This document shows, one piece after another, positions 44,192 to 52,307 of a stretch of DNA of 64,000 bases (position 1 is its first letter; every line of letters starts with the position of its first letter). Below the pieces are notes generated by a model. It was not told the DNA's origin. It saw only the letters and a list, made by a program, of their open reading frames with translations, and ran no database searches. The DNA lies in NCBI GenBank assembly GCA_017533915.1, contig JAFWHX010000010.1, positions 1 through 64,000 on the forward strand, in the 5' to 3' direction. This DNA comes from Eubacterium sp. (GTDB lineage: Bacteria; Bacillota; Clostridia; Peptostreptococcales; Anaerovoracaceae). Made by a program: the position numbers and the translations under genes.

Positions 44192-44230
44192 AACCCGGCC
44201 GGGATCTCATTCCCGAGCCGGGTATTTCTT
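44192..44230 (+). terminator. Intrinsic terminator
   Basis: AACCCGGC (44192-44199) pairs with GCCGGGT (44217-44223), with more C/G pairing inside, and is followed by ATTTCTTT. It ends transcription from the upstream secreted-protein gene. Confidence 0.7.
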
Positions 44231-44288
44231 TGCAATTTCTAAAATGCTGTTGCGGATGCAGAAGCGAGCTTGGATTTATATGACAAAC

Positions 44289-44368
44289 ATGTTGTTCTGG
44301 TTGGCTTTTTGATGGTTTTTTGTGAAACGAGTTGGCTTTTGCAAAAATATGCCCAAAAGCCAACCAAC
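44289..44368 (+). repeat. Solo family B repeat element
   Basis: TGTTCTGGTTGGCTTTTTGA, then TTTTTTGTGAAACGAGTTGGC and an AAAAGCCAACCAAC end, match the second half of a 34361-type unit plus the next unit's start. It is a single copy. Inverted GTTGGCTTTT and AAAAGCCAAC form a hairpin. Confidence 0.85.
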
Positions 44369-44446
44369 TTTTTGCTTTAGAAAAAAGAACAAATGTTTGC
44401 ATTTGATGTATGCGTGTGATAGACTTGAATCATAAGGAGGGTGAGG

Positions 44447-44716
44447 GTGATTGCCATGAAGATGCTCAGACAGCAGGTGGATATGATCGCGGTGTTTCAT
44501 AAGAATGAGCCGCCGGAGCCTTACAAGTTCAGATATACCAGAGACGGAAAAGATTTTGATATTAAAGTGGACAAGGTGCTGGACATAACGCTTGATCATT
44601 ACGGCAACACACGGAATTACACGTACCGCTGTCAGAGCATAATCGGAAGGCGCGAGCGCGTATTTGAGCTAAAGTATATCGGTAGCAGCGTTACATGGGA
44701 GCTCTATAAGATATAA
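44447..44716 (+). CDS. Small conserved hypothetical protein
   Basis: GTG 44447 is favoured, with AAGGAGG (44434-44440) six bases upstream; the protein then has 89 residues. It reads MLRQQVDMIAVFHKN near the start, then KFRYTRDGKDFDIKVDKVLDI, and ends FELKYIGSSVTWELYKI. This all-beta pattern of short strands with a conserved RYT.../VDKVLD core resembles small hypothetical proteins widespread in Clostridia that often sit near DNA-polymerase or repair genes. No function is known and no such neighbour is visible here. A decayed 43-bp copy of its 3' end follows. Confidence 0.65.
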   Translation: MIAMKMLRQQVDMIAVFHKNEPPEPYKFRYTRDGKDFDIKVDKVLDITLDHYGNTRNYTYRCQSIIGRRERVFELKYIGSSVTWELYKI

Positions 44717-44760
44717 TGGAATCAGGCGCAGTGTTACGTGGGAACTGTATAAGATATGAT
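44685..44760 (+). repeat. 43-bp tandem duplication of a gene's 3' end
   Basis: GCAGCGTTACATGGGAGCTC and the next bases through the stop codon (from 44685) recur as GCAGTGTTACGTGGGAACTG from 44728. The second copy has several substitutions and lies outside the gene. Confidence 0.85.
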
Positions 44761-44771
44761 TTGACGAATAC

Positions 44772-45425
44772 CTACTCGACGTGTGACTTCCTGCCACTAA
44801 TGCAGAAGTAGAGGATCGCGCAGATCGCGCCGCCAAGGATCACAAGGCCAAAGATCGCCATCGCTTCATGGAAGAAGAACTGACTTGGAAGTACGTATAT
44901 GACCGGGTCAACTGACGGATCGAACATCCAGAGGTCGTTTCCGAATGAAAGCTCGTGGAAAAGCACGAAGAACTTTTCCCATGCAAAAGCAGCAAATATG
45001 CCGAGTAATACCGGAAGTACGATAGTAATGCCGGAAGCATATTTCAGATAATTGAAGCCTAGATCTTTTTTCCGTGCAATCAAGATCACAACGGCAGAGA
45101 GGAGACCGAAGATGATAAATCCCCACCCGAAGAACAGAAACAATACGCGTGCTTCGCAGAAATGCTGGGCTGCGCCTTCAGACAAAGTAAAGTGCCTGAA
45201 CTCAAGCTTGTCTGGTCCAAATACACAGTTGTAGTCTATCAAAGTGTTATAATCCTGCATCAGCTCATCTTCAGTCAGGCCGCTTACCTGAGTAAGGTCA
45301 TACCGGTCGATGTCTGCACGATAAATAAAGCGGAAGTTGAGCGCAAGCGTTACTGCCGCTGAGATTATGAACATTGCGAGGATCATACCCGATATTATAT
45401 GGAACAAAGTGTGTTTTATATTCAT
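44772..45425 (-). CDS. TIGR01906/DUF1461 integral membrane protein
   Basis: The 217-residue protein has four transmembrane helices. The TIGR01906-type features are a periplasmic Asp/Tyr-rich loop after helix one (DIDRYDLTQVSGLTEDELMQDYNTLIDYN) and FRHFTLSEGAAQHFCEAR before helix two. FHELSFGNDLWMFDPSVDPVIYVLPSQFFFHEA, between helices three and four, is the best conserved segment. A copper- or lipid-related role has been discussed for relatives, but none is shown. It converges on the small hypothetical gene. Confidence 0.82.
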   Translation of the reverse strand: MNIKHTLFHIISGMILAMFIISAAVTLALNFRFIYRADIDRYDLTQVSGLTEDELMQDYNTLIDYNCVFGPDKLEFRHFTLSEGAAQHFCEARVLFLFFGWGFIIFGLLSAVVILIARKKDLGFNYLKYASGITIVLPVLLGIFAAFAWEKFFVLFHELSFGNDLWMFDPSVDPVIYVLPSQFFFHEAMAIFGLVILGGAICAILYFCISGRKSHVE

Positions 45426-45430
45426 ACTAG

Positions 45431-45516
45431 TAATACTATCACATTTTACGTTCTGGTAATAGCGTCATATTTTTTCGTTCTGGTAATAGTACCACATTTT
45501 ACGTTGACGGTATTGG
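45431..45516 (+). repeat. Three ~27-bp tandem units beside a gene start
   Basis: TAAT-led units at 45431, 45457, 45484 and a weak one at 45511 contain ATTTTACGTTCTGG in diverged form. They lie just upstream of the minus-strand membrane protein gene, so they may overlap its promoter. Confidence 0.7.
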
Positions 45517-45645
45517 CTCATAAATGTAAAATCTAATTATAGAGGTGCCGGATATACTCTGGTAGTACTGAAGAATCTGACATTGCCGGAGGCACAGGCG
45601 CCGAAGATCAAAACAAAATACATGGCATCCGGACGGAGGTATCGT

Positions 45646-46065
45646 ATGCTGAAGACACCGCTTGAGAATGAGGTGACGGACTACTACCGCAGTGTATACA
45701 AGAGCGTGATAGATGAGGACCTGGACGTGCTTTCAGAAGTGCTTGACGAAGGCTTTGTATTCACGAAGTTGTCAGGAGAAGAGCAGGACAGGGAAACGTT
45801 CTTTGAAGAGCTCAGATCTGAAGCGCTTAATGTTTATTCCGAGAACGTAGAGAGGATCTACGTAAAGAATGAAGGCGATACACTTAACGTCCGCGGGCGC
45901 AGCAAAATAAATGTTTCGATCGACGGGAGCAAGCGCAGGATAAAGAAGATACAGCTCGACCTGGTGCTGAAGAAGACCAGTGAGGGCGAAGACCCTGATA
46001 CGGGTGAGCTCAGACCGGAGTTGACGAAGTGGCGTGTGATGAGCGCAAAAGCCGCAATATACTGA
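45646..46065 (+). CDS. NTF2-like (SnoaL/DUF4440-type) protein
   Basis: ATG 45646 has GGAGG (45635-45639) six bases upstream; earlier in-frame starts lack one. The 139-residue protein reads VTDYYRSVYKSVIDEDLDVLSEVLDEGFVFTKLSG, then DRETFFEELRSEALNVYSENVERIYV and a strand-rich C-terminus. This is the helix-hairpin plus curved sheet order of the NTF2-like fold. Such proteins bind small ligands or act as hydrolases or isomerases; no active-site residues can be assigned. It precedes a 29-bp repeat array and the HerA-like gene. Confidence 0.6.
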   Translation: MLKTPLENEVTDYYRSVYKSVIDEDLDVLSEVLDEGFVFTKLSGEEQDRETFFEELRSEALNVYSENVERIYVKNEGDTLNVRGRSKINVSIDGSKRRIKKIQLDLVLKKTSEGEDPDTGELRPELTKWRVMSAKAAIY

Positions 46066-46117
46066 TAGACAGATCGCACGCATATAGAATCAGGATTGTG
46101 ATCTACAGGATATAGAT

Positions 46118-46269
46118 GCCCGGCAGCGACCAGGAGAAAGAATAGTGTCTGGCTGCGACCGGGAGAATAGGCAGTGCCCGGCTGCGACCGGGAGAAAAGA
46201 CAATGCCCGGCAGCGACCGGGAGAAAAGACAATGCCCGGCTGCGACCGGGAGAAAGGGCAGAGCCCGGC
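46118..46269 (+). repeat. 29-bp tandem array, five units plus partial
   Basis: GCCCGGCTGCGACCGGGAG-type units start at 46118, 46147, 46176, 46205, 46234 and a partial at 46263, all exactly 29 bp apart. GCCCGG...CCGGG gives each unit a small hairpin. The array lies between the NTF2-like and HerA-like genes. There are no unique spacers, so it is not a CRISPR. Confidence 0.92.
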
Positions 46270-46297
46270 TTTACACAGCCGGACCGCAGGTGGAAGC

Positions 46298-47965
46298 ATG
46301 ATAAAGAATAACAGGATTTGGATAGCGAATAACGAGAAGGGCGAGAATATCGGCATCGTCCCTAAGATGGCGAACCGCCACGGACTGGTAGCGGGTGCAA
46401 CAGGTACAGGTAAGACAGTTACTTTAAAAGTCCTCGCGGAGGCTTTCAGCGATATGGGTGTTCCTGTGTTCATGGCTGATGTTAAAGGCGATATCTCTGG
46501 TATCGCGGATCCGGGGCACGAATCAGAGGATATGCTGAAGAGGATCGAGAGATTCGGCCTTGCGGACGCAGGATTCGCGTTCAAGGGCTACCCTGTGAAT
46601 ATCTGGGATATATACGGTAAGAACGGCATCCAGCTGAGGACTACGATATCTGAAATGGGGCCGGTGCTCCTATCTCGTATACTAGGCCTGAACGACCTTC
46701 AGAGCGACATTCTGAGCGTCGTGTTCAAGATCGCTGACGACAACCAGCTGCTTTTGATCGACACCAAAGACCTCAAGTCGATGCTTGCCTGGGTGGACGA
46801 GCATGCTCAGGATCTGCAGATGGAATACGGTAAGATCAGCTCATCTTCGATCGGCGTCATAACGAGAGCGATCGTTTCGCTGGAATCCGCCGGAGGCGAC
46901 GTATTCTTCGGCGAACCTGATCTTGAGATAACAGACTGGCTGCAGACGAATGTCGACGGACGCGGAGTGATCAACGTCCTCGACAGCTCCAGCTTAATAA
47001 ATAACGGTAAGCTTTACTCCACGTTCCTTCTCTGGCTGATGTCCGAGCTTTTCGAGACGCTTCCGGAGGTAGGCGATCTGGATAAGCCGAAGATGGTGTT
47101 CTTCTTTGATGAAGCACATCTGCTGTTCGATGATGCGCCGAAAGTTTTGCTCGACAAGATCGAACAGGTCGTAAAGCTGATCCGCTCGAAAGGCGTCGGC
47201 ATCTATTTCTGTACCCAGAATCCGCGCGACATTCCGGATGGTGTGCTTGCACAGCTCGGGAATAAGATAGAGCATGGACTGCGCGCATATACTCCGGCTG
47301 ATCAAAAATCAGTTCGCGCCGCTGCGGACTCCTTCCGCGAAAATCCTGATTTTGACACATTCCAGACGATACTGGAGCTTGGGACCGGTGAAGCCGTCGT
47401 GTCGTTCCTTGGTGATGACGGCATACCTGAGATGGCGGAAAAAGTCGCGGTGCTGCCGCCGCAGTGCTCGTTCGGACAGATCTCGGAAGAGCGCCGTGAC
47501 AATATCATAAAGGGAAGTCTTTTCTACAGTAAATATGCTATAGGCGTGGACAACATGTCGGCATACGAACACTTGATCGCGGCGCGCGCAAAGGTCGCGG
47601 AGGAAAAGGAAGCGGCGGCAAGAGCGGCTGAAGAAGCAAAGCTTGCAGAGAAGGCTGAGAAAGAAGCCGCTAAGGAAGCGGAGAAGCAGGCAAAAGCTGA
47701 AGCAAAAGAGCAGGAGCGCCTGGAGAAGCTCTACGCGAAGGAGGCTGAGAAGCAGGCGAAAGCTCAGGAGAAGGAAGCCCAGAAAGCCGCAAAGGCAAAA
47801 GAGCGTGCTATGAAGTCCATAGGGAACTCAGTGATGGGAACGATCGGACGCGAGCTTGGAAAGAACCTGGGCGGAAAGACTGGGTCGAGCTTCGGAAAGA
47901 CACTTGGAGGAAATACAGGAGCAAGCCTTGCGAGGGGACTCTTCGGGACTTTGTTCAAGGGCTGA
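46298..47965 (+). CDS. HerA-like (DUF853/YjgR) ATPase
   Basis: ATG 46298 is chosen; 51 in-frame codons upstream consist only of the 29-bp repeats. The 555-residue protein has a Walker A GATGTGKT with Lys39, Walker B VFFFDEAHLLF, and the family segments FMADVKGDISGIA, YFCTQNPRDIPD and LGTGEAVVSFL. HerA/YjgR ATPases are hexameric DNA translocases or proteins of unknown substrate. The last ~140 residues are an Ala/Lys/Glu-rich coiled coil followed by a Gly-rich tail (GKNLGGKTGSSFGKTLGG). It shows no partner nuclease (NurA) nearby, so the role is open. Confidence 0.88.
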   Translation: MIKNNRIWIANNEKGENIGIVPKMANRHGLVAGATGTGKTVTLKVLAEAFSDMGVPVFMADVKGDISGIADPGHESEDMLKRIERFGLADAGFAFKGYPVNIWDIYGKNGIQLRTTISEMGPVLLSRILGLNDLQSDILSVVFKIADDNQLLLIDTKDLKSMLAWVDEHAQDLQMEYGKISSSSIGVITRAIVSLESAGGDVFFGEPDLEITDWLQTNVDGRGVINVLDSSSLINNGKLYSTFLLWLMSELFETLPEVGDLDKPKMVFFFDEAHLLFDDAPKVLLDKIEQVVKLIRSKGVGIYFCTQNPRDIPDGVLAQLGNKIEHGLRAYTPADQKSVRAAADSFRENPDFDTFQTILELGTGEAVVSFLGDDGIPEMAEKVAVLPPQCSFGQISEERRDNIIKGSLFYSKYAIGVDNMSAYEHLIAARAKVAEEKEAAARAAEEAKLAEKAEKEAAKEAEKQAKAEAKEQERLEKLYAKEAEKQAKAQEKEAQKAAKAKERAMKSIGNSVMGTIGRELGKNLGGKTGSSFGKTLGGNTGASLARGLFGTLFKG

Positions 47966-47992
47966 TAGATTTAAGGGCTGATTGAGTAGATC

Positions 47993-48694
47993 ATGTTCAG
48001 TATAAAAATAGCAGACCATGTGTTTGACATAGACAATAGATATCCATATCTGGAAGATCTCTGCAGGGACTATCTGACGGATGAGCGGAACGGTCGATAT
48101 ATCAGTGTTTCTGATGAAGAAATGGAGCGCGAACAGTCACCGGATGCTGAGTTCCCTCCGGAATACCATGAGAGCACAGCGGTCTACAGGAAAATTTGTG
48201 AGCTGCTGATACCAGATGGGATCTTTCTGTTTCACTGCTCAGCTGTAAGTATAGACGGCAGAGCGGTCTTGTTCGGGGCGCCCAGCGGAACAGGTAAATC
48301 CACACACGCAAAGCTGTGGCGTCAGGTCTTTGATGACAGAGTACAGATAATAAACGACGATAAGCCGCTGATACGTATAGACGGAGATACAGTTCTGGTC
48401 TATGGCACGCCGTGGGCCGGCAAGCATTCGATGCAGACAAACATAAACGTGCCTGTGAGGGCTTTGTTCATGCTTGAGAGAGCTAAGGAGAACAGTGTCG
48501 AGACGCTGTCGATCCATGACGCGTATCCGCTGGCTCTGAATCAGACGTACAGGCCGGACGATGTGATGCTTATGAAGAAGACGCTGGAGCTGATGAACGG
48601 ACTGCTGGACAGAGTACCGGTATACAGGCTGAAGTGCAGCATATCAGAAGATGCAGTAAATACCGCATATTCGGTGATAGGAGATAAAAGATGA
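47993..48694 (+). CDS. HPr kinase-like protein of a RiPP-type cassette
   Basis: The 233-residue protein has the HprK-like P-loop GAPSGTGKS (Lys102) within VSIDGRAVLFG, and later INDDKPLIRID and PWAGKHSMQTN, as in the kinase (K) proteins of lasso peptide clusters such as paeninodin. There the kinase phosphorylates the C-terminal Ser of the precursor. It lacks the N-terminal sensor domain of genuine HPr kinase. Its stop overlaps the PqqD start (ATGA), and all five genes of the cassette overlap. No HPr gene or precursor is nearby. Confidence 0.8.
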   Translation: MFSIKIADHVFDIDNRYPYLEDLCRDYLTDERNGRYISVSDEEMEREQSPDAEFPPEYHESTAVYRKICELLIPDGIFLFHCSAVSIDGRAVLFGAPSGTGKSTHAKLWRQVFDDRVQIINDDKPLIRIDGDTVLVYGTPWAGKHSMQTNINVPVRALFMLERAKENSVETLSIHDAYPLALNQTYRPDDVMLMKKTLELMNGLLDRVPVYRLKCSISEDAVNTAYSVIGDKR

Positions 48695-48957
48695 AACTTA
48701 AGAGCGGGATAGTCTTTGATAAGAGTGGAGATGACTATATTGCTGTTGCTACCGGTGAGGCCGGGAGAGTGTTCAATGGATTTCTTCGCAGTAACAAAAC
48801 GGCTGATTTTATCATGCATGAGCTTCAGGATGATAAGTCGGAAGATGATCTGGTGAATGCACTGCTTGAGCGCTATGATGTAGATGAAGAGACTGCGCGA
48901 AACGACGTGAAGCGTATTCTGTCAGTGTTAAAAGACGCAGGGCTTCTTGATGGATAG
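48691..48957 (+). CDS. PqqD-like peptide-binding protein
   Basis: The 88-residue protein fits the PqqD winged-helix fold that recognises RiPP leader peptides: a first strand DDYIAVATGEAGRVFNGFLRSNKTADFIM, then helix LVNALLERYDVDEETARNDVKRILSVLKDAGLL. Stand-alone PqqD proteins (B1 in lasso clusters) hand the precursor to the processing enzyme. AGGAG lies 7 bases before the ATG. It overlaps the kinase by four bases and the peptidase by eight. The presence of this leader-binding protein is the strongest hint that the cassette works on a peptide. Confidence 0.83.
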   Translation: MKLKSGIVFDKSGDDYIAVATGEAGRVFNGFLRSNKTADFIMHELQDDKSEDDLVNALLERYDVDEETARNDVKRILSVLKDAGLLDG

Positions 48958-49378
48958 TGATAATATCAGAGAACTGAAGGAGAAAGGAAAGTATCTGAGC
49001 GTTCCAGCTGGAAACAGTATGGAACCGCTTTTTCATGATAAAGAAAATGTAGTTGAGATAGTCGTGCCTCAAAAGCCCGTCAGGCCCGGTGACATCGTTT
49101 TGTTCATTAGAGAGGATGGCACCAGCGTTATACACAGAGTTGTTGAGGAAGCGGCAGGCGGATACTATATACGCGGTGATAATTGTATGGAAAAGGAATA
49201 TGTTCCGTCAGAAAAGATAGCAGGAATATGCACGCGTTTCTATATCAAGGGCAGATGGGTATCTGTTGATGACCGGAGATATCGGCTGTATGTAGCGTTA
49301 TGGGGCGGGCTTTATCCGGTAAGACAGCTTGCCTGGAAACTGAAGAAGACTGTTCGAGGATTGATAAGATCTGAATAA
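48950..49378 (+). CDS. S24/S26-type peptidase (His-type signal-peptidase fold)
   Basis: ATG 48950 (MDSDNIREL) is inside the PqqD frame. The 142-residue protein has the nucleophile motif GNSMEP (Ser23), a GDIVLF strand, and IHRVV with His62, where bacterial leader peptidases have Lys. This Ser-His layout is that of SipW/ER-type S26 enzymes. There is no clear N-terminal membrane anchor, so it probably works in the cytoplasm; the C-terminus is basic. It takes the place of the B2 transglutaminase-like protease of lasso clusters and may remove the leader peptide (inference). Confidence 0.8.
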   Translation: MDSDNIRELKEKGKYLSVPAGNSMEPLFHDKENVVEIVVPQKPVRPGDIVLFIREDGTSVIHRVVEEAAGGYYIRGDNCMEKEYVPSEKIAGICTRFYIKGRWVSVDDRRYRLYVALWGGLYPVRQLAWKLKKTVRGLIRSE

Positions 49379-51078
49379 TGCAGGATAAAAAAGACAAAAC
49401 TGAATCGTCACTGATCTGGATAATCAAAGCAGTAAAGCCTGTTCTGCCTGCTGTTGTCATGCTTACAGTGGTGCAGTCGCTGCTTTCGGCTGCGCTCATC
49501 GCACAGGCGCTCATGATGAGGTCTGCTGTCGATACCGCAGTCGCCGGAAATAAAAGCGGCTTTATCACAGCTGTGGCGATACTCTTCGGGATCATAGCTT
49601 TACAGATCCTGATGAAAGCGATAGCCGGGAGGATGGATGAGTCAGTCAAAGCTGAGACTGAGAATGTCCTTAAAGAGAGATCGTACAAGGCTATACTGAA
49701 CAGTTCGTATGCAGAGGTGACAGAATTCCATACCGGCGAGCTTCAGAACCGCATGACCAATGATACAGTTGTTATCGCTGACGGAGTCGCTACGGTCATT
49801 CCGGATACTGTGGCGCTTGCCATCAGGATGGCCGGAGCTGCTGCCGTACTGTTCATGATGGACTGGAGATTCGCTTTGATCTTTGTCTTTGGCGGTCTGA
49901 TGGTCATGGCTGCGGCATATTTGTTCCGATCAAAGGCCAAGCGTCTTCATAAGATGGTCCAGGAAGCTGACGATCATGTAAGATCGTTTCTGCAGGAGAC
50001 AGTCAGCGGCATGCTCATCATCAAATCCTTCGGCAGAGAACAAAACTCATCTGATGAAGCTTCAATCCTGATGGATAAACATAAAAAAGAACGTCTCAAG
50101 AAGAACATGTTCTCCGTGATATGCAATATTGGATTCGGAGTGATGATGAGAGGCGGATATCTGTTCGGCCTTATATGGTGTGGATTCGGCATAATAAACG
50201 GTACGATCAGCTACGGTACCCTTGCTGCGGTGCTCCAGCTGGTAGGCCAGATACAGGCTCCGGCTGTCAGCCTTACCGGGTATCTGCCAAAGTACTTTGC
50301 GATGCTCGCTTCGGCAGAAAGACTGATGGAGCTTGAGCAGATGACACATGATAAAAGCAGCGATATCAGCAGTTCGGATGCTGAAGACGCATCTGCCTCG
50401 ATCGGCTCCGGGTTCGATGATCTGGAAGTCAGGAACGTAACATTCTCATACGGCGGAGAGCATGAAGAACAGGTGCTGCAGAATGTATCACTGAACATCA
50501 AAAATGGTGAATTCATTGCGCTTCGCGGGGAGTCCGGAGCAGGGAAAAGCACGCTTCTTAAATTGATGCTTGCAGTATATGAGCCGGTTGAAGGTGAGAT
50601 ACTCTTCAAGTTCAAGGATGGATCAGTTAAGAGAGCCGGAGCGGATACAAGAAAGCTGCTCGCGTATGTTCCTCAGGGTCTGCTGCTATTGTCAGGGAAC
50701 CTGTACGAGGCTGTGAGCTTCAGTATGAACGATGATATAGATAAAGAGAAGGTGAAAGCATCCTGTCATGCAGCCTGTGCAGATTTTGTTGATTCACTGC
50801 CTGATGGGCTGGACACAGTTATAGGCGAGTCTGGAGAAGGGCTATCGGAAGGGCAGAAGCAGAGGATCGCGATAGCGCGAGCGATATATGCCGACGCTCC
50901 GGTCATACTGCTGGACGAGGCAACATCTGCACTTGACGAGAAGACAGAATATGAGCTGCTCGAGAGGCTTCGCAGGCTGACAGACAAGACAGTCGTTATC
51001 GTGACACATAGGAAAGCGGCGCTTGAGTTTTGTGATAAAGTATATGAGATCGTTGACAGAAGGTGTGTGAAAGCATGA
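49378..51078 (+). CDS. ABC exporter, fused membrane and ATPase domains
   Basis: The 566-residue protein has a six-helix exporter membrane domain (first ~320 residues) and an ABC ATPase: Walker A GESGAGKST (Lys390), signature LSEGQKQR, Walker B VILLDEAT, and a switch His in VTHRKAA. There is no C39 peptidase domain, so any leader must be removed by another enzyme. It corresponds to the D transporter of lasso clusters. Its start overlaps the peptidase stop by one base; its stop overlaps the next start. Confidence 0.92.
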   Translation: MQDKKDKTESSLIWIIKAVKPVLPAVVMLTVVQSLLSAALIAQALMMRSAVDTAVAGNKSGFITAVAILFGIIALQILMKAIAGRMDESVKAETENVLKERSYKAILNSSYAEVTEFHTGELQNRMTNDTVVIADGVATVIPDTVALAIRMAGAAAVLFMMDWRFALIFVFGGLMVMAAAYLFRSKAKRLHKMVQEADDHVRSFLQETVSGMLIIKSFGREQNSSDEASILMDKHKKERLKKNMFSVICNIGFGVMMRGGYLFGLIWCGFGIINGTISYGTLAAVLQLVGQIQAPAVSLTGYLPKYFAMLASAERLMELEQMTHDKSSDISSSDAEDASASIGSGFDDLEVRNVTFSYGGEHEEQVLQNVSLNIKNGEFIALRGESGAGKSTLLKLMLAVYEPVEGEILFKFKDGSVKRAGADTRKLLAYVPQGLLLLSGNLYEAVSFSMNDDIDKEKVKASCHAACADFVDSLPDGLDTVIGESGEGLSEGQKQRIAIARAIYADAPVILLDEATSALDEKTEYELLERLRRLTDKTVVIVTHRKAALEFCDKVYEIVDRRCVKA

Positions 51079-52190
51079 TCAAAGAGCCGGGAAATACAGA
51101 AGAATATCTGATACATCTATGTGCATGCGCTCTTGATGGAACTGTGCCGATCGCAAAGCCGGAGAACGTGGACTGGCACGAGCTGCTGGAGCTCGCAGAG
51201 AAGCATAAAGTGGTCTATGCGGCTGAATCGTCCATAGAAAAGCTTAAAGTGAGACCGGAAGACGAATGCCTGTCGAAATGGGCGGATATAAAGAACAAGG
51301 AGCTTGTAAGGACCGTCATCCAGACGAATACGCTGAAAGAGCTGGCGGGAAAGCTGCGTGAGCGGGGAATACGCTACATGCCGCTTAAGGGAAGTGTTAT
51401 CAAAGGCCTGTATCCGGATCCGGGAATGCGCTATATGTCGGATATAGATGTCCTTATCGACGGTGAAAAAGCCGGCGAGGTAAGAGATCTGCTGACTGAA
51501 GACGGGTATACTTGCGAGGCTTTTGATGTTTCAGCGCATGATGTGTATAAAAAGTATCCGATACTGAATATCGAGATACACCGGAGTCTTATGCCGGAGC
51601 AGCGTCCTGATCTTTATGAATTATACAAAAACGGCTTTGATCATGCCAGAGCATCAGAGGAGGATGCGTTTCTGTATGAGATGACGCTGGAAGAACTGTA
51701 TGTGTTTGTCGTAGCGCATCTATACAAGCATTATTCAGGCGGCGGAAGCGGCATAAGGTATCTCATGGACATACATGTGCTGAAAACTGCGTATCAAAAC
51801 ACCTGGGACAGGGCTGTTATAGATGATCTCCTCATCAAAGCCGGCCTGAGTGAGTTTGAGGATGAGATGAGCAGGATCTCCGATTACTGGTTTGGCGATG
51901 GAGATCGGGAGGATAAGCTGCAGGAACACATGGACTATATCTGTGACAGCGGCGTATATGGTACGATGATAAATATCATGGATAATAATATCAGAGAAAA
52001 AAGCAGATCCAGATATTTCCTTGAAAGAATGCTGCCGCCTTTTAAGTCTATGACCGCACTTTATCCATGGCTTAAATATTGTCCGGTACTGCTCCCAGTA
52101 TGCTGGGTGATGAGAGTGATCAAAGCATTGATCGTTAAACCCAAGACGGTGGCATTCCAGTTCAAGCATATATTGGGGATAGATAAATAG
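51075..52190 (+). CDS. Nucleotidyltransferase-family protein (PF14907-like)
   Basis: The 371-residue protein begins with a helical region. The nucleotidyltransferase core follows: RYMPLKGSVIKGLYPDPGMRYMSDIDVLI with the metal-binding Asp123 and Asp125, IEIHRSLMPEQ with the third acidic site, and YVFVVAHLYKHYSGGGSGIRYLMDIHVL. These are the hallmarks of PF14907. In paeninodin-type clusters such enzymes (N) extend the phosphate placed by the HprK-like kinase. ATG 51075 overlaps the ABC stop codon. It closes the cassette; the next 118 bases hold no reading frame with a convincing start. Confidence 0.83.
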   Translation: MIKEPGNTEEYLIHLCACALDGTVPIAKPENVDWHELLELAEKHKVVYAAESSIEKLKVRPEDECLSKWADIKNKELVRTVIQTNTLKELAGKLRERGIRYMPLKGSVIKGLYPDPGMRYMSDIDVLIDGEKAGEVRDLLTEDGYTCEAFDVSAHDVYKKYPILNIEIHRSLMPEQRPDLYELYKNGFDHARASEEDAFLYEMTLEELYVFVVAHLYKHYSGGGSGIRYLMDIHVLKTAYQNTWDRAVIDDLLIKAGLSEFEDEMSRISDYWFGDGDREDKLQEHMDYICDSGVYGTMINIMDNNIREKSRSRYFLERMLPPFKSMTALYPWLKYCPVLLPVCWVMRVIKALIVKPKTVAFQFKHILGIDK

Positions 52191-52307
52191 TATCTGGCAA
52201 AAACTGCAGGATACTTTTTCCATCATATGGTATAATCCTTTTCAGAAGTGTTTTCGTCTGAAAATATGTCAGTTATTATAAATCGTTGAAATAAGGTGAA
52301 AGATACA

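Noticed and set aside
46118..46269. 29-bp repeats as a CRISPR array
   Set aside because: Units are directly tandem with no unique spacers, and no cas genes are near. The same applies to the 28-bp array at 60818.
46145..46297. N-terminal extension of the HerA-like protein
   Set aside because: These codons only translate the 29-bp repeats; ATG 46298 begins the conserved domain.
52191..52307. Precursor peptide gene after the RiPP-like cassette
   Set aside because: No frame with a start and ribosome-binding site is present in the gap, and only 27 bases precede the cassette.
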